In this document: positions 24,093-34,770 of the stretch, in pieces | Position numbering within the stretch: the first letter of the stretch is position 1 | Layout of the letters: every line of letters starts with the position of its first letter | Source: Pseudomonadota bacterium | Lineage (GTDB): Bacteria > Pseudomonadota > Gammaproteobacteria > Steroidobacterales > Steroidobacteraceae | DNA: 64,000 nt | Assembly (NCBI GenBank): GCA_025357635.1 | Contig: JANXOV010000028.1 | Span: 1 to 64,000, forward strand | Direction: 5' to 3' | Notes under the pieces: model-generated | The model's database searches: none | Told to the model about the DNA's origin: nothing | What the model saw: the letters and a program-made list of their open reading frames with translations, nothing else | Position numbers and translations under genes: made by a program

Positions 24093-25832
24093 TCAGGCGC
24101 TGCTGAAGGCGCTGACGCGAGCGGACTGGTAGGGCAGCACTTCGAGCACTTCGCCCTGGCTGACCCGCTGCTGTACGCCGCGCCAGAAATCGGCGGTCAA
24201 TATCTCGCCGTGGAATTTCAGGAACAGCGCCTTGAGTTCGTCATCGAAGCCCAGGAAATTGATGAAGGTCTCCGGGAACACGTCGGAGTCGCCGACGTAG
24301 AACCAGGACTCGGCGCGCATCTCATCCTCATCGTTGGTGGCCTGCGGCATGTCACGGAAGCGGCAGTCGGTGACGGCGCATAACTCATCGTAGTCGTAGA
24401 AGATCACGCGGCCGTGCCGGGTGACGCCGAAGTTCTTCAGCAGCAGGTCTCCGGCAAAGATGTTGGTGTAGGCGAGATCGCGGATCGCCTGGCCGTAGTC
24501 GAGCACCGCGGCGATGGCATCCTCGCGGCTGGCGCTGCGCAGAAACAGATTCAGGGGCGTCATGCGCCGCTCGATGTAGCAATGATCGATGATCAGATTC
24601 TCGCCATCCAGATGCACGGTGCCGGCCGTCTCGCTCAGCAGTTCCTCGAGCAGCGGTTTGGAAAATCGCTGCAATGGAAACCGCAGCCGCTTGAATTCCT
24701 GGGCATCCACCAGCCGCCCGGCGCGATCGTGCTTGAACACCAATTCGTACTTGGCCAGCACTTCTTCGCGCAGGATGTTTTTCGGGTAGGCAAAGCAGTC
24801 GCGGATCAGCTTGAACACGACATCGAAAGAGGGCAGCGTGAAAACGACCATCACCAGGCCCCGCTCTCCGGGGGCGGTGATGAATTCATCGCTCGACTGG
24901 CCCAGGTGGCGGAACAATTCCCGGTAGCGTTCGGTCTTGCCCTGGCGCGCGCGCCCCAGCACGATGAACAGCTCGCTGATCGGTTTGCGCGGAAGAATGG
25001 AATGCAGGAACATCACCGCATCGCCGACGCGGTCCAGGTCGACGTGGTAGTAGCTGCGCGTGAAGCTGAACAGCATGCTGACGCGGTCCTCGGCAGTCAT
25101 GACCGCATCGACCAGGACGCCTGCATCGGTGTTCTTGAGTGCGATCACCAGCGGCAGCATCCAGCCCCGGCCGATGATGCGCCCCACGAGATACGCGCGT
25201 GTTATCTGAAAAAACACCGGACGGATGATCTCCACCCGCTCCGCATTGCGCCGCTCACCATCGGCTTCGCATTGGGACTGCACGGCCGCTGCGATCATCG
25301 ATACGGTCTTGTCGAAATTCTTGAAGGGTGTCTTGAAGCGGAAATCGGCCAGCACCTCTTCAAACAGCAGCTCGAGCGAGCCGCGGTTGACGTAGGCGGT
25401 GATGAGCGCCTGCGTGCTGGCGCCACGCAGCGGATCCAGGTCCAGCGCCACGAATTCGATTTCAGGGTCCAGGCCGACGGTGCCAAACAGGCTGCGCGAG
25501 GCCGAACTGAAGAAGGTCTTCATGAACTCGTTGTCCGGCATCGACTCGATCATGCCGGCGAATCGCTGTTTCGCGCCGATCCACAGCGAGCGCTCGCGAA
25601 CTCTTGCACCGAACCGCTCGCTCAACGAGGCGATGATCTGCTTGACACGGTGATCGTAGAGCTCGATGCGTTCGACGGCATCGCGCTGACTGCCGACCCA
25701 GTCACGGGACTCGAATCGCTGCGGTGCGCGGCGCGTGACGTCACGAAAGTCGGCGTTGTAGCCGGCGAACGCATCGACGATGGCCTGCGCGCACTCCTCA
25801 GAGATTGCGGATGAGTACGTCTCCGAACTCAC
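24093..25832 (-). CDS. aceK: Isocitrate dehydrogenase kinase/phosphatase
   Basis: A 579-residue protein matching AceK in length and blocks. These include AQRF-type N-terminal repeats ([10 protein letters not shown]), the nucleotide region near [11 protein letters not shown], and the catalytic stretch [25 protein letters not shown] split across the active site. It phosphorylates and dephosphorylates Icd to divert isocitrate into the glyoxylate bypass. The start lies inside icd (35-base overlap), so aceK follows its own substrate gene instead of aceBA as in E. coli. The target Ser of Icd is preserved. It ends convergently 6 bases from sthA. Confidence 0.95.
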   Translation of the reverse strand: MSSETYSSAISEECAQAIVDAFAGYNADFRDVTRRAPQRFESRDWVGSQRDAVERIELYDHRVKQIIASLSERFGARVRERSLWIGAKQRFAGMIESMPDNEFMKTFFSSASRSLFGTVGLDPEIEFVALDLDPLRGASTQALITAYVNRGSLELLFEEVLADFRFKTPFKNFDKTVSMIAAAVQSQCEADGERRNAERVEIIRPVFFQITRAYLVGRIIGRGWMLPLVIALKNTDAGVLVDAVMTAEDRVSMLFSFTRSYYHVDLDRVGDAVMFLHSILPRKPISELFIVLGRARQGKTERYRELFRHLGQSSDEFITAPGERGLVMVVFTLPSFDVVFKLIRDCFAYPKNILREEVLAKYELVFKHDRAGRLVDAQEFKRLRFPLQRFSKPLLEELLSETAGTVHLDGENLIIDHCYIERRMTPLNLFLRSASREDAIAAVLDYGQAIRDLAYTNIFAGDLLLKNFGVTRHGRVIFYDYDELCAVTDCRFRDMPQATNDEDEMRAESWFYVGDSDVFPETFINFLGFDDELKALFLKFHGEILTADFWRGVQQRVSQGEVLEVLPYQSARVSAFSSA

Positions 25833-27105
25833 TGCACTTGACCTCTGTAGCGCCTTCCATCAAACGGGCGAAATCGTAGGTAACCGTTTTTTGACCGATG
25901 GACTTGTCCATGGCCGAGATGATGGCATCCGCTGCTTCGGTCCAACCCAGATAGCGAAGCATCATTTCGCCCGACAGGATGACCGAACCGGGATTGACCT
26001 TGTCCAGGTTGGCATACTTGGGCGCCGTGCCGTGCGTGGCTTCGAAAACCGCATGGCCCGTCATGTAGTTGATGTTGCCGCCCGGCGCGATGCCGATGCC
26101 GCCGACCTGGGCGGCGAGCGCATCGGACAAATAGTCGCCGTTCAAATTCATGGTGGCCATGACGTCGAATTCGTCGGGGCGTGTCAGTATCTGCTGCAGC
26201 GTGATGTCGGCAATGGCGTCCTTGATGATGACCTTGCCGCTGTTTTTGGCGGCGTCCATTTCCGCGTTGGCTTCTTTTTCGCCCTTGGCGGCCTTGGTGC
26301 GTTCCCATTGTTCCCAGGTATAGGTCTGACCCGGGAATTCACGCTCGGCCAGCGCGTAGGACCAGTTGCGGAAGGCGCCTTCCGTAAACTTCATGATGTT
26401 GCCCTTGTGGACGATGGTCACGCTCTTGCGCTTGTTGATGACCGCGTACTGCACCGCCGCGCGGAACAGACGCTCGGTGCCTTCCCGGGAGGCGGGCTTG
26501 ATGCCGATGCCGGAGCTGTTGGGGAAGCGGATCTTGTTGTACTGCTTCGGGAAGTTCTGCTTGAACAAATCCAGAAATTTCTGGTTTTCGGCGCTGCCCG
26601 CCTCGAACTCGATGCCGGCGTATATGTCCTCGGTGTTCTCGCGGAAAATCACCATGTCGACCTTTTCAGGCGCCTTGACCGGGGAAGGAACTCCCTTGAA
26701 CCAGCGCACCGGGCGCAGACACACATACAGGTCCAGCATCTGCCGCAGGGCCACGTTCAGCGAACGGATGCCGCCGCCCACAGGTGTCGTCAGCGGGCCT
26801 TTGATGGAGATCAGAAATTCCCGGCATGCCGCCACGGTTTCGTCGGGGAGCCAGGTATTGAAGATCTTGTTCGACTTTTCGCCGGCGTACACTTCCATCC
26901 AGTGGATTTTGCGCTTGCCCCCATAGGCCTTATGCACCGCAGCGTCCATGACCCTCACACTGGCGCGCCAGATGTCCGGCCCCGTGCCGTCGCCTTCGAT
27001 GAATGGAATGATCGGATTGGCCGGCACGCTCAACTTGCCATCGGTGATCGTGATCTTCTGCCCTTGAGAGGGAACCTCGAGTTTGACCGGTTTGATCTCA
27101 GACAT
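25798..27105 (-). CDS. icd: NADP-dependent isocitrate dehydrogenase
   Basis: A 435-residue protein. The substrate loop RSLNVALRQ with the AceK target Ser (residue 115) is intact. NADP-binding features [22 protein letters not shown] and [14 protein letters not shown]-type blocks fit the E. coli-type enzyme. It converts isocitrate to 2-oxoglutarate with NADPH in the TCA cycle. AGGAG sits 9 bases before the ATG. It is divergent from aguA over 59 bases that contain a perfect 20-base palindrome. aceK overlaps its end. Confidence 0.97.
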   Translation of the reverse strand: MSEIKPVKLEVPSQGQKITITDGKLSVPANPIIPFIEGDGTGPDIWRASVRVMDAAVHKAYGGKRKIHWMEVYAGEKSNKIFNTWLPDETVAACREFLISIKGPLTTPVGGGIRSLNVALRQMLDLYVCLRPVRWFKGVPSPVKAPEKVDMVIFRENTEDIYAGIEFEAGSAENQKFLDLFKQNFPKQYNKIRFPNSSGIGIKPASREGTERLFRAAVQYAVINKRKSVTIVHKGNIMKFTEGAFRNWSYALAEREFPGQTYTWEQWERTKAAKGEKEANAEMDAAKNSGKVIIKDAIADITLQQILTRPDEFDVMATMNLNGDYLSDALAAQVGGIGIAPGGNINYMTGHAVFEATHGTAPKYANLDKVNPGSVILSGEMMLRYLGWTEAADAIISAMDKSIGQKTVTYDFARLMEGATEVKCSEFGDVLIRNL

Positions 27106-27129
27106 TGCAGACGACTCCTAAGCACGGGG

Positions 27130-27149
27130 GCGCAATGCTAGCATTGCGC
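27130..27149. repeat. Perfect 20-base palindrome between icd and aguA
   Basis: GCGCAATGCTAGCATTGCGC reads identically on both strands. It lies 25 bases from the icd ATG and 15 bases from the aguA start, so it is placed to act as an operator on both genes. A 9-base half, TAGCATTGC, also occurs just before aguB (about 10964-10972). Without a T-run it is not a terminator. Confidence 0.75.
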
Positions 27150-27164
27150 GCCAGGAGAATCACT

Positions 27165-28262
27165 TTGCGAACCTTGAAATCCACGCCCGACCGGGACAAG
27201 TTCTGGATGCCGGCCGAGTACGAGCGGCATTCGGGCTGCTGGATGCTGTGGCCGGAGCGCTGCGATAATTGGCGCTCGGGCGCCAAGCCGGCGCAGGCTG
27301 CGTTCGTGTCGGTCGCCACCGCGATTTCCCTGGGGGAGCCGGTCACCGTTGGCGCATCCGCGCAGCAATTTCAGAATGCACGTGCGCGGCTGGGCGATCA
27401 CATCCGGGTTGTGGAAATGAGCGCCAACGATGCCTGGGTGCGAGATTCGGGTCCGACCTTCGTGATCGACTCGCGCGGCCGTCGCCGCGCCGTGGATTGG
27501 ATGTTCAATGCCTGGGGCGGTCATGCCGGCGGACTGTATTCGCCCTGGGACCGCGATGATGAAGTGGCGCGCAAGATCGCCGAAATCGAAAGCGCCGACC
27601 GCTACCGCGCGCCGTTCGTGTTGGAGGGCGGTGCGATTCACGTCGACGGGCAGGGCACCTGCCTGACCACGGAAGAATGTCTGCTCAATCCGAACCGCAA
27701 TCCGCATTTGTCGCGAGCGCAGATCGAGGACGAATTGCGGCGCTACCTTGGCATCCGCTGCGTCATCTGGCTCGGGCGCGGCGTGTACCTGGATGAAACC
27801 GACGGTCATATCGATGAATTGGCCTGTTTCGTCGCACCGGGGCAGGTGGCTCTCACCTGGACTGCGGATCGCAGCGATCCGCAGTATGAAATCTCTCAGG
27901 ATGCGTACCGGCGGCTGAAAAGCGCACGCGATGCACACGGCCGCTTGCTGACCATCCACAAGATTCACCAGCCCGATCCGATCACCATGACGGCCGAGGA
28001 GGCCGCCGGACTGGACATCCGCGAGGGGACCTATCCGCGGCGCGCCGGGGACCGTCTGCCGGCTTCGTACATCAATTTCTACATCGCGAACAAGGTCCTC
28101 GTGATGCCGCTGTACGACAGGCGCCGCGACCGCGCCGCGGCGCGCACGCTGGCCCGTTTGTTTCCGACTCGGCGTATCATGGGGGTGCGGACGCGGGAGA
28201 TCCTGCTGGGCGGCGGCAACATACATTGCATTACTCAACAAGTGCCTGCTCCCAAACGCTGA
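27165..28262 (+). CDS. aguA: Agmatine deiminase
   Basis: A 365-residue member of the pentein family. The N-terminal [23 protein letters not shown] is typical of AguA (written here in overlapping parts under the limit: [17 protein letters not shown]). Catalytic residues appear in DETDGHIDE and in the C-terminal Cys355 of [11 protein letters not shown]. It deiminates agmatine to N-carbamoylputrescine, which AguB cleaves. The start is TTG 27165, placed 7 bases after AGGAG; the frame upstream has no ribosome site and would enter the palindrome. It stands apart from aguB, divergent from icd. Confidence 0.93.
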   Translation: MRTLKSTPDRDKFWMPAEYERHSGCWMLWPERCDNWRSGAKPAQAAFVSVATAISLGEPVTVGASAQQFQNARARLGDHIRVVEMSANDAWVRDSGPTFVIDSRGRRRAVDWMFNAWGGHAGGLYSPWDRDDEVARKIAEIESADRYRAPFVLEGGAIHVDGQGTCLTTEECLLNPNRNPHLSRAQIEDELRRYLGIRCVIWLGRGVYLDETDGHIDELACFVAPGQVALTWTADRSDPQYEISQDAYRRLKSARDAHGRLLTIHKIHQPDPITMTAEEAAGLDIREGTYPRRAGDRLPASYINFYIANKVLVMPLYDRRRDRAAARTLARLFPTRRIMGVRTREILLGGGNIHCITQQVPAPKR

Positions 28263-28345
28263 CACGATCCAACGGAACGAAACACGCTGCGCGCCTTCAA
28301 AGGCATGAGCCACATTTGCGCTTAAAACTGACCAGGTATCCCGAT

Positions 28346-30175
28346 ATGCATCCGACCACTCTACGTTTCGCCGTCACGCTGGCCATCTTGAGCGTGCTGC
28401 TGTTGTCCGGGTGCGGCAAGAAACAAAACAGGTTCAACAGTGGCTATGGCAATGCCTTCGTCACCTATACCGGCAGCAACGGTGACTTTTCCAGCTACAA
28501 GGTGTCCGTGACCTCCATGACGCTGACGCGTTCCGATGGCACGGTGGTCTCCGGGGTGTCCGCGGCCGAAGCGGTCGACCTTGCCAAGCTGTCCGATGTT
28601 TCAGAGATGGTCAGCAGCACCAGCGTGCCCATCGGCACCTACACCTCGGCCAGCGTCGTGCTCGATTACTCCAAAGCAGCCGTTTTCGTGAACGTCAATG
28701 GTGTGCCGACGGCTACTTCGGTTGTGGACGGCACGGGGGCTGCCTTGACGACGCTGACGGTAGTGGTGACGTTCGACCCGGCCAATCCGCTGATCATCGG
28801 CCAAAGCGGCGCGCAGCGCGTGAATCTGGACTTCAACCTGGCAGCCTCCAACCGAATCGATTTCACGGCCTCGCCCATCAAAGTCACAGCCACTCCCTTC
28901 CTGACCGTGGACAACGACCCGGCCACCACCAAGCCCATCCGCGTGCGTGGACCGCTGGTGAGCTTCAACTCCCTGGAGGGCACGTACACCGTGTACCTGC
29001 GGCCGTTTTTTGATCTGTCCAACAGCCTGGGTTCGCTGACGCTGTTCACCACGCCCACCACGGCCTACGTCATCAACAACGTCGGTTACGTCGGTGTTGA
29101 CGGCATCACGGCCATCTCCAATCTTGGCTCTGGCAACATCACCTCCGCCTATACCACGTATGCACCGGATGCCAGCGCCGGCACGTTTACGGTGACCCAG
29201 ACCTACATCGGTTCTGCTGTGGAAAGTGTGGCGGCGGATCGCATCGAGGGTACGGTCATCGCGCGCACGGGCGATACGCTCACATTGCGAGGCTCCACCT
29301 TGAGCCTGCGCAGCGGCGGTTTCACCTACTATCCGGCGGATGCGACCGTTAATCTGGCAGCGGCGACGGTGGTCAGCATCGACGGCAAGCCGACGGCTAC
29401 CGGCATCGACAAGCAGGACGTGTCGGTGGGTCAGAACATCATTGCATTGGGCACGTCGACGGTCATCAGCGGCGTGGCGACGGTGGACGCCACCGCCGGA
29501 CGGTTGCGCGTGGTGCCCTCCCGCCTCTGGGGCACGGTGCTGACCGGCGGTGTCGGCACGGCAACCCTCGACTTGCTCGCCATCAACGAATGGCCTGCCA
29601 ATGCGTTTAATTTCACCGGCACCGGCGCCAGCCTTGCGCAGAACGCGGATCCTGCCAATTACATGCTCAGTACCGATGCAGTCGACTATGCCACGCTCGT
29701 GGGAAGCGGTGCGGCCGGCGATGGGTTCGTCACTGCGTTCGGCGCGGCGCCGCCCGATTTCACGGTCAGCGGACTCAAGGCCGTGTCGGCACTGGATTCG
29801 CGTCTGCAGGTCCAGTTCATCAACGGCGGGTCGAAGACGCCTTTCTCCAGCGTCAGCAGCACCACGCTCCTGGTGGATCTGGCGGACCCGAATCTTGGAG
29901 CCGTGCACACTTTGGCTGCCGGGCCCTTCAGCACCGACCTGACCATGCTGCCCGCCAGTCCTGCGATCGTGGCGGCCGCGGCGGGACGCAACACTTTCGC
30001 CATCGGCAGCGCTGCGGCCGGCATCAAGGTGTTCAGCAAGTTCAGCGACTTCGTGACCGAACTCAACGCGACCTCAACCGCGGCCAAGTCCGTTGCGAGC
30101 GTTGTGGCCACCGGTCGCTACGATCAAACAACGAACACGCTCACTGCTGCGGCGATCAGCGTCGTGCTGCAGTAG
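28346..30175 (+). CDS. Large beta-rich surface lipoprotein (DUF4382/DUF5666-like)
   Basis: A 609-residue protein. The N-terminus is a lipoprotein signal (LSVLLLSGCG, lipid Cys about residue 24). The rest is rich in Ser, Thr, Val and Gly, as in beta-sandwich exported proteins. The first ~190 residues (VSVTSMTLTRSDGT, then VDGTG and PIGTYTSASVVLDYS) resemble DUF4382. Middle segments such as RIEGTVIARTGDTLTLRG resemble DUF5666 repeats. It has very few Cys or Trp residues. It is probably anchored to the outer membrane. Function is unknown. The ATG at 28346 starts the signal; the upstream open frame has no support. The neighbours are aguA and a patatin, with no functional link evident. Confidence 0.72.
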   Translation: MHPTTLRFAVTLAILSVLLLSGCGKKQNRFNSGYGNAFVTYTGSNGDFSSYKVSVTSMTLTRSDGTVVSGVSAAEAVDLAKLSDVSEMVSSTSVPIGTYTSASVVLDYSKAAVFVNVNGVPTATSVVDGTGAALTTLTVVVTFDPANPLIIGQSGAQRVNLDFNLAASNRIDFTASPIKVTATPFLTVDNDPATTKPIRVRGPLVSFNSLEGTYTVYLRPFFDLSNSLGSLTLFTTPTTAYVINNVGYVGVDGITAISNLGSGNITSAYTTYAPDASAGTFTVTQTYIGSAVESVAADRIEGTVIARTGDTLTLRGSTLSLRSGGFTYYPADATVNLAAATVVSIDGKPTATGIDKQDVSVGQNIIALGTSTVISGVATVDATAGRLRVVPSRLWGTVLTGGVGTATLDLLAINEWPANAFNFTGTGASLAQNADPANYMLSTDAVDYATLVGSGAAGDGFVTAFGAAPPDFTVSGLKAVSALDSRLQVQFINGGSKTPFSSVSSTTLLVDLADPNLGAVHTLAAGPFSTDLTMLPASPAIVAAAAGRNTFAIGSAAAGIKVFSKFSDFVTELNATSTAAKSVASVVATGRYDQTTNTLTAAAISVVLQ

Positions 30176-30203
30176 CGGCTTGACAAGCCGCGCCGCATGC
30201 GGC
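30176..30203. repeat. Two adjacent inverted repeats after the lipoprotein gene
   Basis: CGGCTTGACAAGCCG (30176-30190) forms a 6-base stem, and GCCGCATGCGGC (30192-30203) is a perfect 12-base palindrome. Neither is followed by a T-run. They may slow or end transcription or bind a regulator ahead of the patatin gene. Confidence 0.4.
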
Positions 30204-30241
30204 AAGGCGGTTGGGTTGACGTGATAAACTGCCTCTCCAAC

Positions 30242-32470
30242 ATGCCGCGCGTATTACTAGCCCTGTTGCTGTGTTTGCCGGCTGCGGCTTTCGCCAACGG
30301 CAGCTGCGATGCCAGCGTCGATCCCTCCCGCCCGCGCGTCGGGCTGGTGTTGTCGGGCGGCGGCGCGCGCGGCTTCGCGCATGTCGGCGTGCTGAAAGTT
30401 CTCGAAGATCTCAAAGTCCCGGTGGATTGCATCGCCGGCACCAGTGTCGGCGCCATCGTCGGCGGCCTCTATGCATCTGGGATGGACGCACATGAGATCG
30501 AATCCGTGGTGCGTTCGCTGGATTGGCAGGGCGCGTTTCGAGACCGTCCCTCGCGCCGCGACCTTGCGTTCCGGCGCAAGCAGGATGACCGCAATTTTCT
30601 GGTGCGCTTCCCGCTTGGCCTTAGGCACGGCCAGGTTCTTCTGCCCAAGGGCTTCGTGCAAGGACAGAAGCTGCAGCAAATGCTGCGCGCCATGACGCTT
30701 CAAGTCAGCGACCGGCCGCGTTTCGATGACTTGCCGACGCCGTTCCGTGCGGTCGCCACCGATCTGGAAACCGGCCGGGGCGTGCTCATGGATCAAGGCG
30801 ATCTGGCCACGGCGATGCGCGCCAGCATGTCGGCACCCGGCGTGTTCGCGCCGGTGGAGCGCGACGGCGCGCTGCTCGTGGACGGCGGCTTGGCGGAGAA
30901 TCTGCCGATGGAGGTGGCGCGCGCCATGGGCGCCGATATCCTGCTGGTGGTGGATGTGAGCTTTCAATTGCAGTCGCGCGAACACCTGGACTCCGCGCTC
31001 GCGATCTCCAATCAGACGATCGCGATCCTGGTGCGGCGCGATGCCGAGCGGCAGAAGGCCACGCTGGCGGCGCGCGATCTGCTGATCGAGCCGGAGCTGG
31101 GAGACACGGCGTCGACGGATTTCGGCGCGGGCCCCAAGGCCATCGAACGGGGCGAGACGGCGGCGCGGGCCCTGGCGGCGAAGCTGTCCGCACTGAGCGT
31201 GAGCGATGCGCAGTACGCGCAGTACAAGGCACGGCGCGGCGCACGCGTGCTGCACAGTCCACGCATCGATTTTGTCAGCGTCGATCCGTTGTCCCGGCGC
31301 TATGAGCCCACCATCGCAGCCCTCATGCAACCGTTGCTCGGCAAGCCGCTGGATGTGGCGTATCTCGGTGCGGGTCTGACCGAGCTTTACGGGTTGGACA
31401 ATTTCGAGTCGCTGGATTACTCCATCGTCCAGCGCGATGTGGCCGGCGATCGGCAGACCGGCATCGAAGTGCGCGCCCGGCGCAAATCCTGGGGTCCGAA
31501 TTACATCCGCTTCGGCTTGAATCTTCAGGACGACTTTCAGGGCAACAGCAGCTACAACGCAGCGGCCCGCTTCATCGTGAGCGAAGTCAACCGCCTCGGT
31601 GGAGAGTGGCTGACGGATCTGCAGATCGGGGAAAATCCGAAAATCGTCTCAGAGTTCTACCAACCGCTGACCGCGGATCGCCGCTGGTTTCTGGCTCCCA
31701 GCATCCGGGCCGAAGTGCGAAGTCTGCCGATTTACCAAAATGAGTTGCGCGTCGCGGAGTACCGTGTCCGCAATTCCCAGGTGGACCTGGACTTTGGCCG
31801 CGACCTGGGCAATTGGGGCGAGATCCGCAGCGGCGTGCACGTTGGCGGCGGCGCGGCACGCGTGCGGCTGGGCGACCCTGCACTGCCGGTGGAGCGATTC
31901 CAGTCCGGCGAAGTGTTTTTCAAATTCAGCTATGACCGGCTCGACAATCTGGACTTCCCCCGGCAGGGTCAGACATTCAGCGTTCAATGGAACGGTCAGC
32001 GCACTGGTCTCGGCGCGGACATTCGCGCCGACCGGCTGCAGGCCGACTGGCTCATCGCCGGTTCACGCGGCCGCAATTCTCTGGTGTCGTGGACCTCCTT
32101 CGGCACGACGCTGAGCGTGGAGGGCATAACGCCGGTACAGGATCTGTACACCCTGGGCGGATTCTTCAATCTGTCGGGCAGGCCGCCGCAGTCGGTCACG
32201 GGCCAGCACTACGCAATCACCCGCGCCATCTACTTCCGCAAGATCGGGCGCGGCGGGGAGGGGTTCCTGGATTTTCCCGCGTATCTCGGACTTGCGCTGG
32301 AAGTGGGCAACGCCTGGAACAGCCGCGGCGAGATGAGCGTGGGATCGGCGCATAAGGACGCAACGCTGTTCCTGGGGCTGGATACTTTTCTCGGGCCCTT
32401 GTATCTGGGCACCGGCTACGATATGGCCGGCACCAGTGCGTTCTATCTGTTTTTGGGCCGTACGTTCTGA
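30242..32470 (+). CDS. Patatin-like phospholipase with outer-membrane barrel (type Vd, PlpD-like)
   Basis: A 742-residue protein. A signal peptide ends at about residue 18 (AAAFA). The patatin domain (about 32-300) has the oxyanion SGGGARGFAH, the Ser68 nucleophile in GTSVG and the Asp214 of DGG. A POTRA-like segment follows (about 320-400), then a C-terminal Omp85/BamA-like beta-barrel ending in Phe. This is the layout of PlpD, a type Vd autotransporter that presents a lipase at the cell surface. It probably acts on phospholipids outside the outer membrane. ATG 30242 starts the signal. It converges with the small minus-strand gene. Confidence 0.88.
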   Translation: MPRVLLALLLCLPAAAFANGSCDASVDPSRPRVGLVLSGGGARGFAHVGVLKVLEDLKVPVDCIAGTSVGAIVGGLYASGMDAHEIESVVRSLDWQGAFRDRPSRRDLAFRRKQDDRNFLVRFPLGLRHGQVLLPKGFVQGQKLQQMLRAMTLQVSDRPRFDDLPTPFRAVATDLETGRGVLMDQGDLATAMRASMSAPGVFAPVERDGALLVDGGLAENLPMEVARAMGADILLVVDVSFQLQSREHLDSALAISNQTIAILVRRDAERQKATLAARDLLIEPELGDTASTDFGAGPKAIERGETAARALAAKLSALSVSDAQYAQYKARRGARVLHSPRIDFVSVDPLSRRYEPTIAALMQPLLGKPLDVAYLGAGLTELYGLDNFESLDYSIVQRDVAGDRQTGIEVRARRKSWGPNYIRFGLNLQDDFQGNSSYNAAARFIVSEVNRLGGEWLTDLQIGENPKIVSEFYQPLTADRRWFLAPSIRAEVRSLPIYQNELRVAEYRVRNSQVDLDFGRDLGNWGEIRSGVHVGGGAARVRLGDPALPVERFQSGEVFFKFSYDRLDNLDFPRQGQTFSVQWNGQRTGLGADIRADRLQADWLIAGSRGRNSLVSWTSFGTTLSVEGITPVQDLYTLGGFFNLSGRPPQSVTGQHYAITRAIYFRKIGRGGEGFLDFPAYLGLALEVGNAWNSRGEMSVGSAHKDATLFLGLDTFLGPLYLGTGYDMAGTSAFYLFLGRTF

Positions 32471-32486
32471 GGCGTGGCGCGCCGCT

Positions 32487-32729
32487 TCAGAGCCAGCGGC
32501 TTTGAGCGAGGTTCTCGACCTTTTCTAACACCAGCGCCGGCTCATCGCCGATACGCGAATATTCATGCCGGCGCGCCATCTGCTCCAATGCGGCATCGCG
32601 GTCGGCCAGGGTGTAGTACCAATGCGTGGTTTGCCAGTCGGCACCGAGGAGTTTGGCGAACGGATCACCCGGTTTCAGACGCACGCGCACTCCGTAGGGC
32701 TGTGGCGACTGCGGAATCGAGCGGGTCAT
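32487..32729 (-). CDS. Small conserved hypothetical protein
   Basis: An 80-residue protein (88 if it starts at ATG 32753). The sequence reads YGVRVRLKPGDPFAKLLG, DWQTTHWYYTLADRDAAL and MARRHEYSRIGDEPALVLEKV in blocks. It looks like a compact cytosolic alpha/beta protein, with no signal, helix-turn-helix or Cys pair. It resembles small hypothetical proteins of gammaproteobacteria that I cannot place in a function. It is divergent from parE (149 bases) and convergent with the patatin gene (16 bases). Confidence 0.65.
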   Translation of the reverse strand: MTRSIPQSPQPYGVRVRLKPGDPFAKLLGADWQTTHWYYTLADRDAALEQMARRHEYSRIGDEPALVLEKVENLAQSRWL

Positions 32730-32802
32730 GTTTTGAACGTTGGAGATACCCATGCGGGTGGGAAGATAGCGGATTTGGCTCCGTGGTACCAGACGCGCGT
32801 AG

Positions 32803-34770
<1,968 letters not shown>

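Noticed and set aside
24084-24095. TGAGGGGCCTCA at the meeting point of sthA and aceK
   Set aside because: The short arms simply combine the two stop codons. It is too small to be a terminator.
24414-25814. Plus-strand open frame opposite aceK
   Set aside because: It is entirely antisense to a well-conserved AceK and reads as Arg/His-rich shadow sequence.
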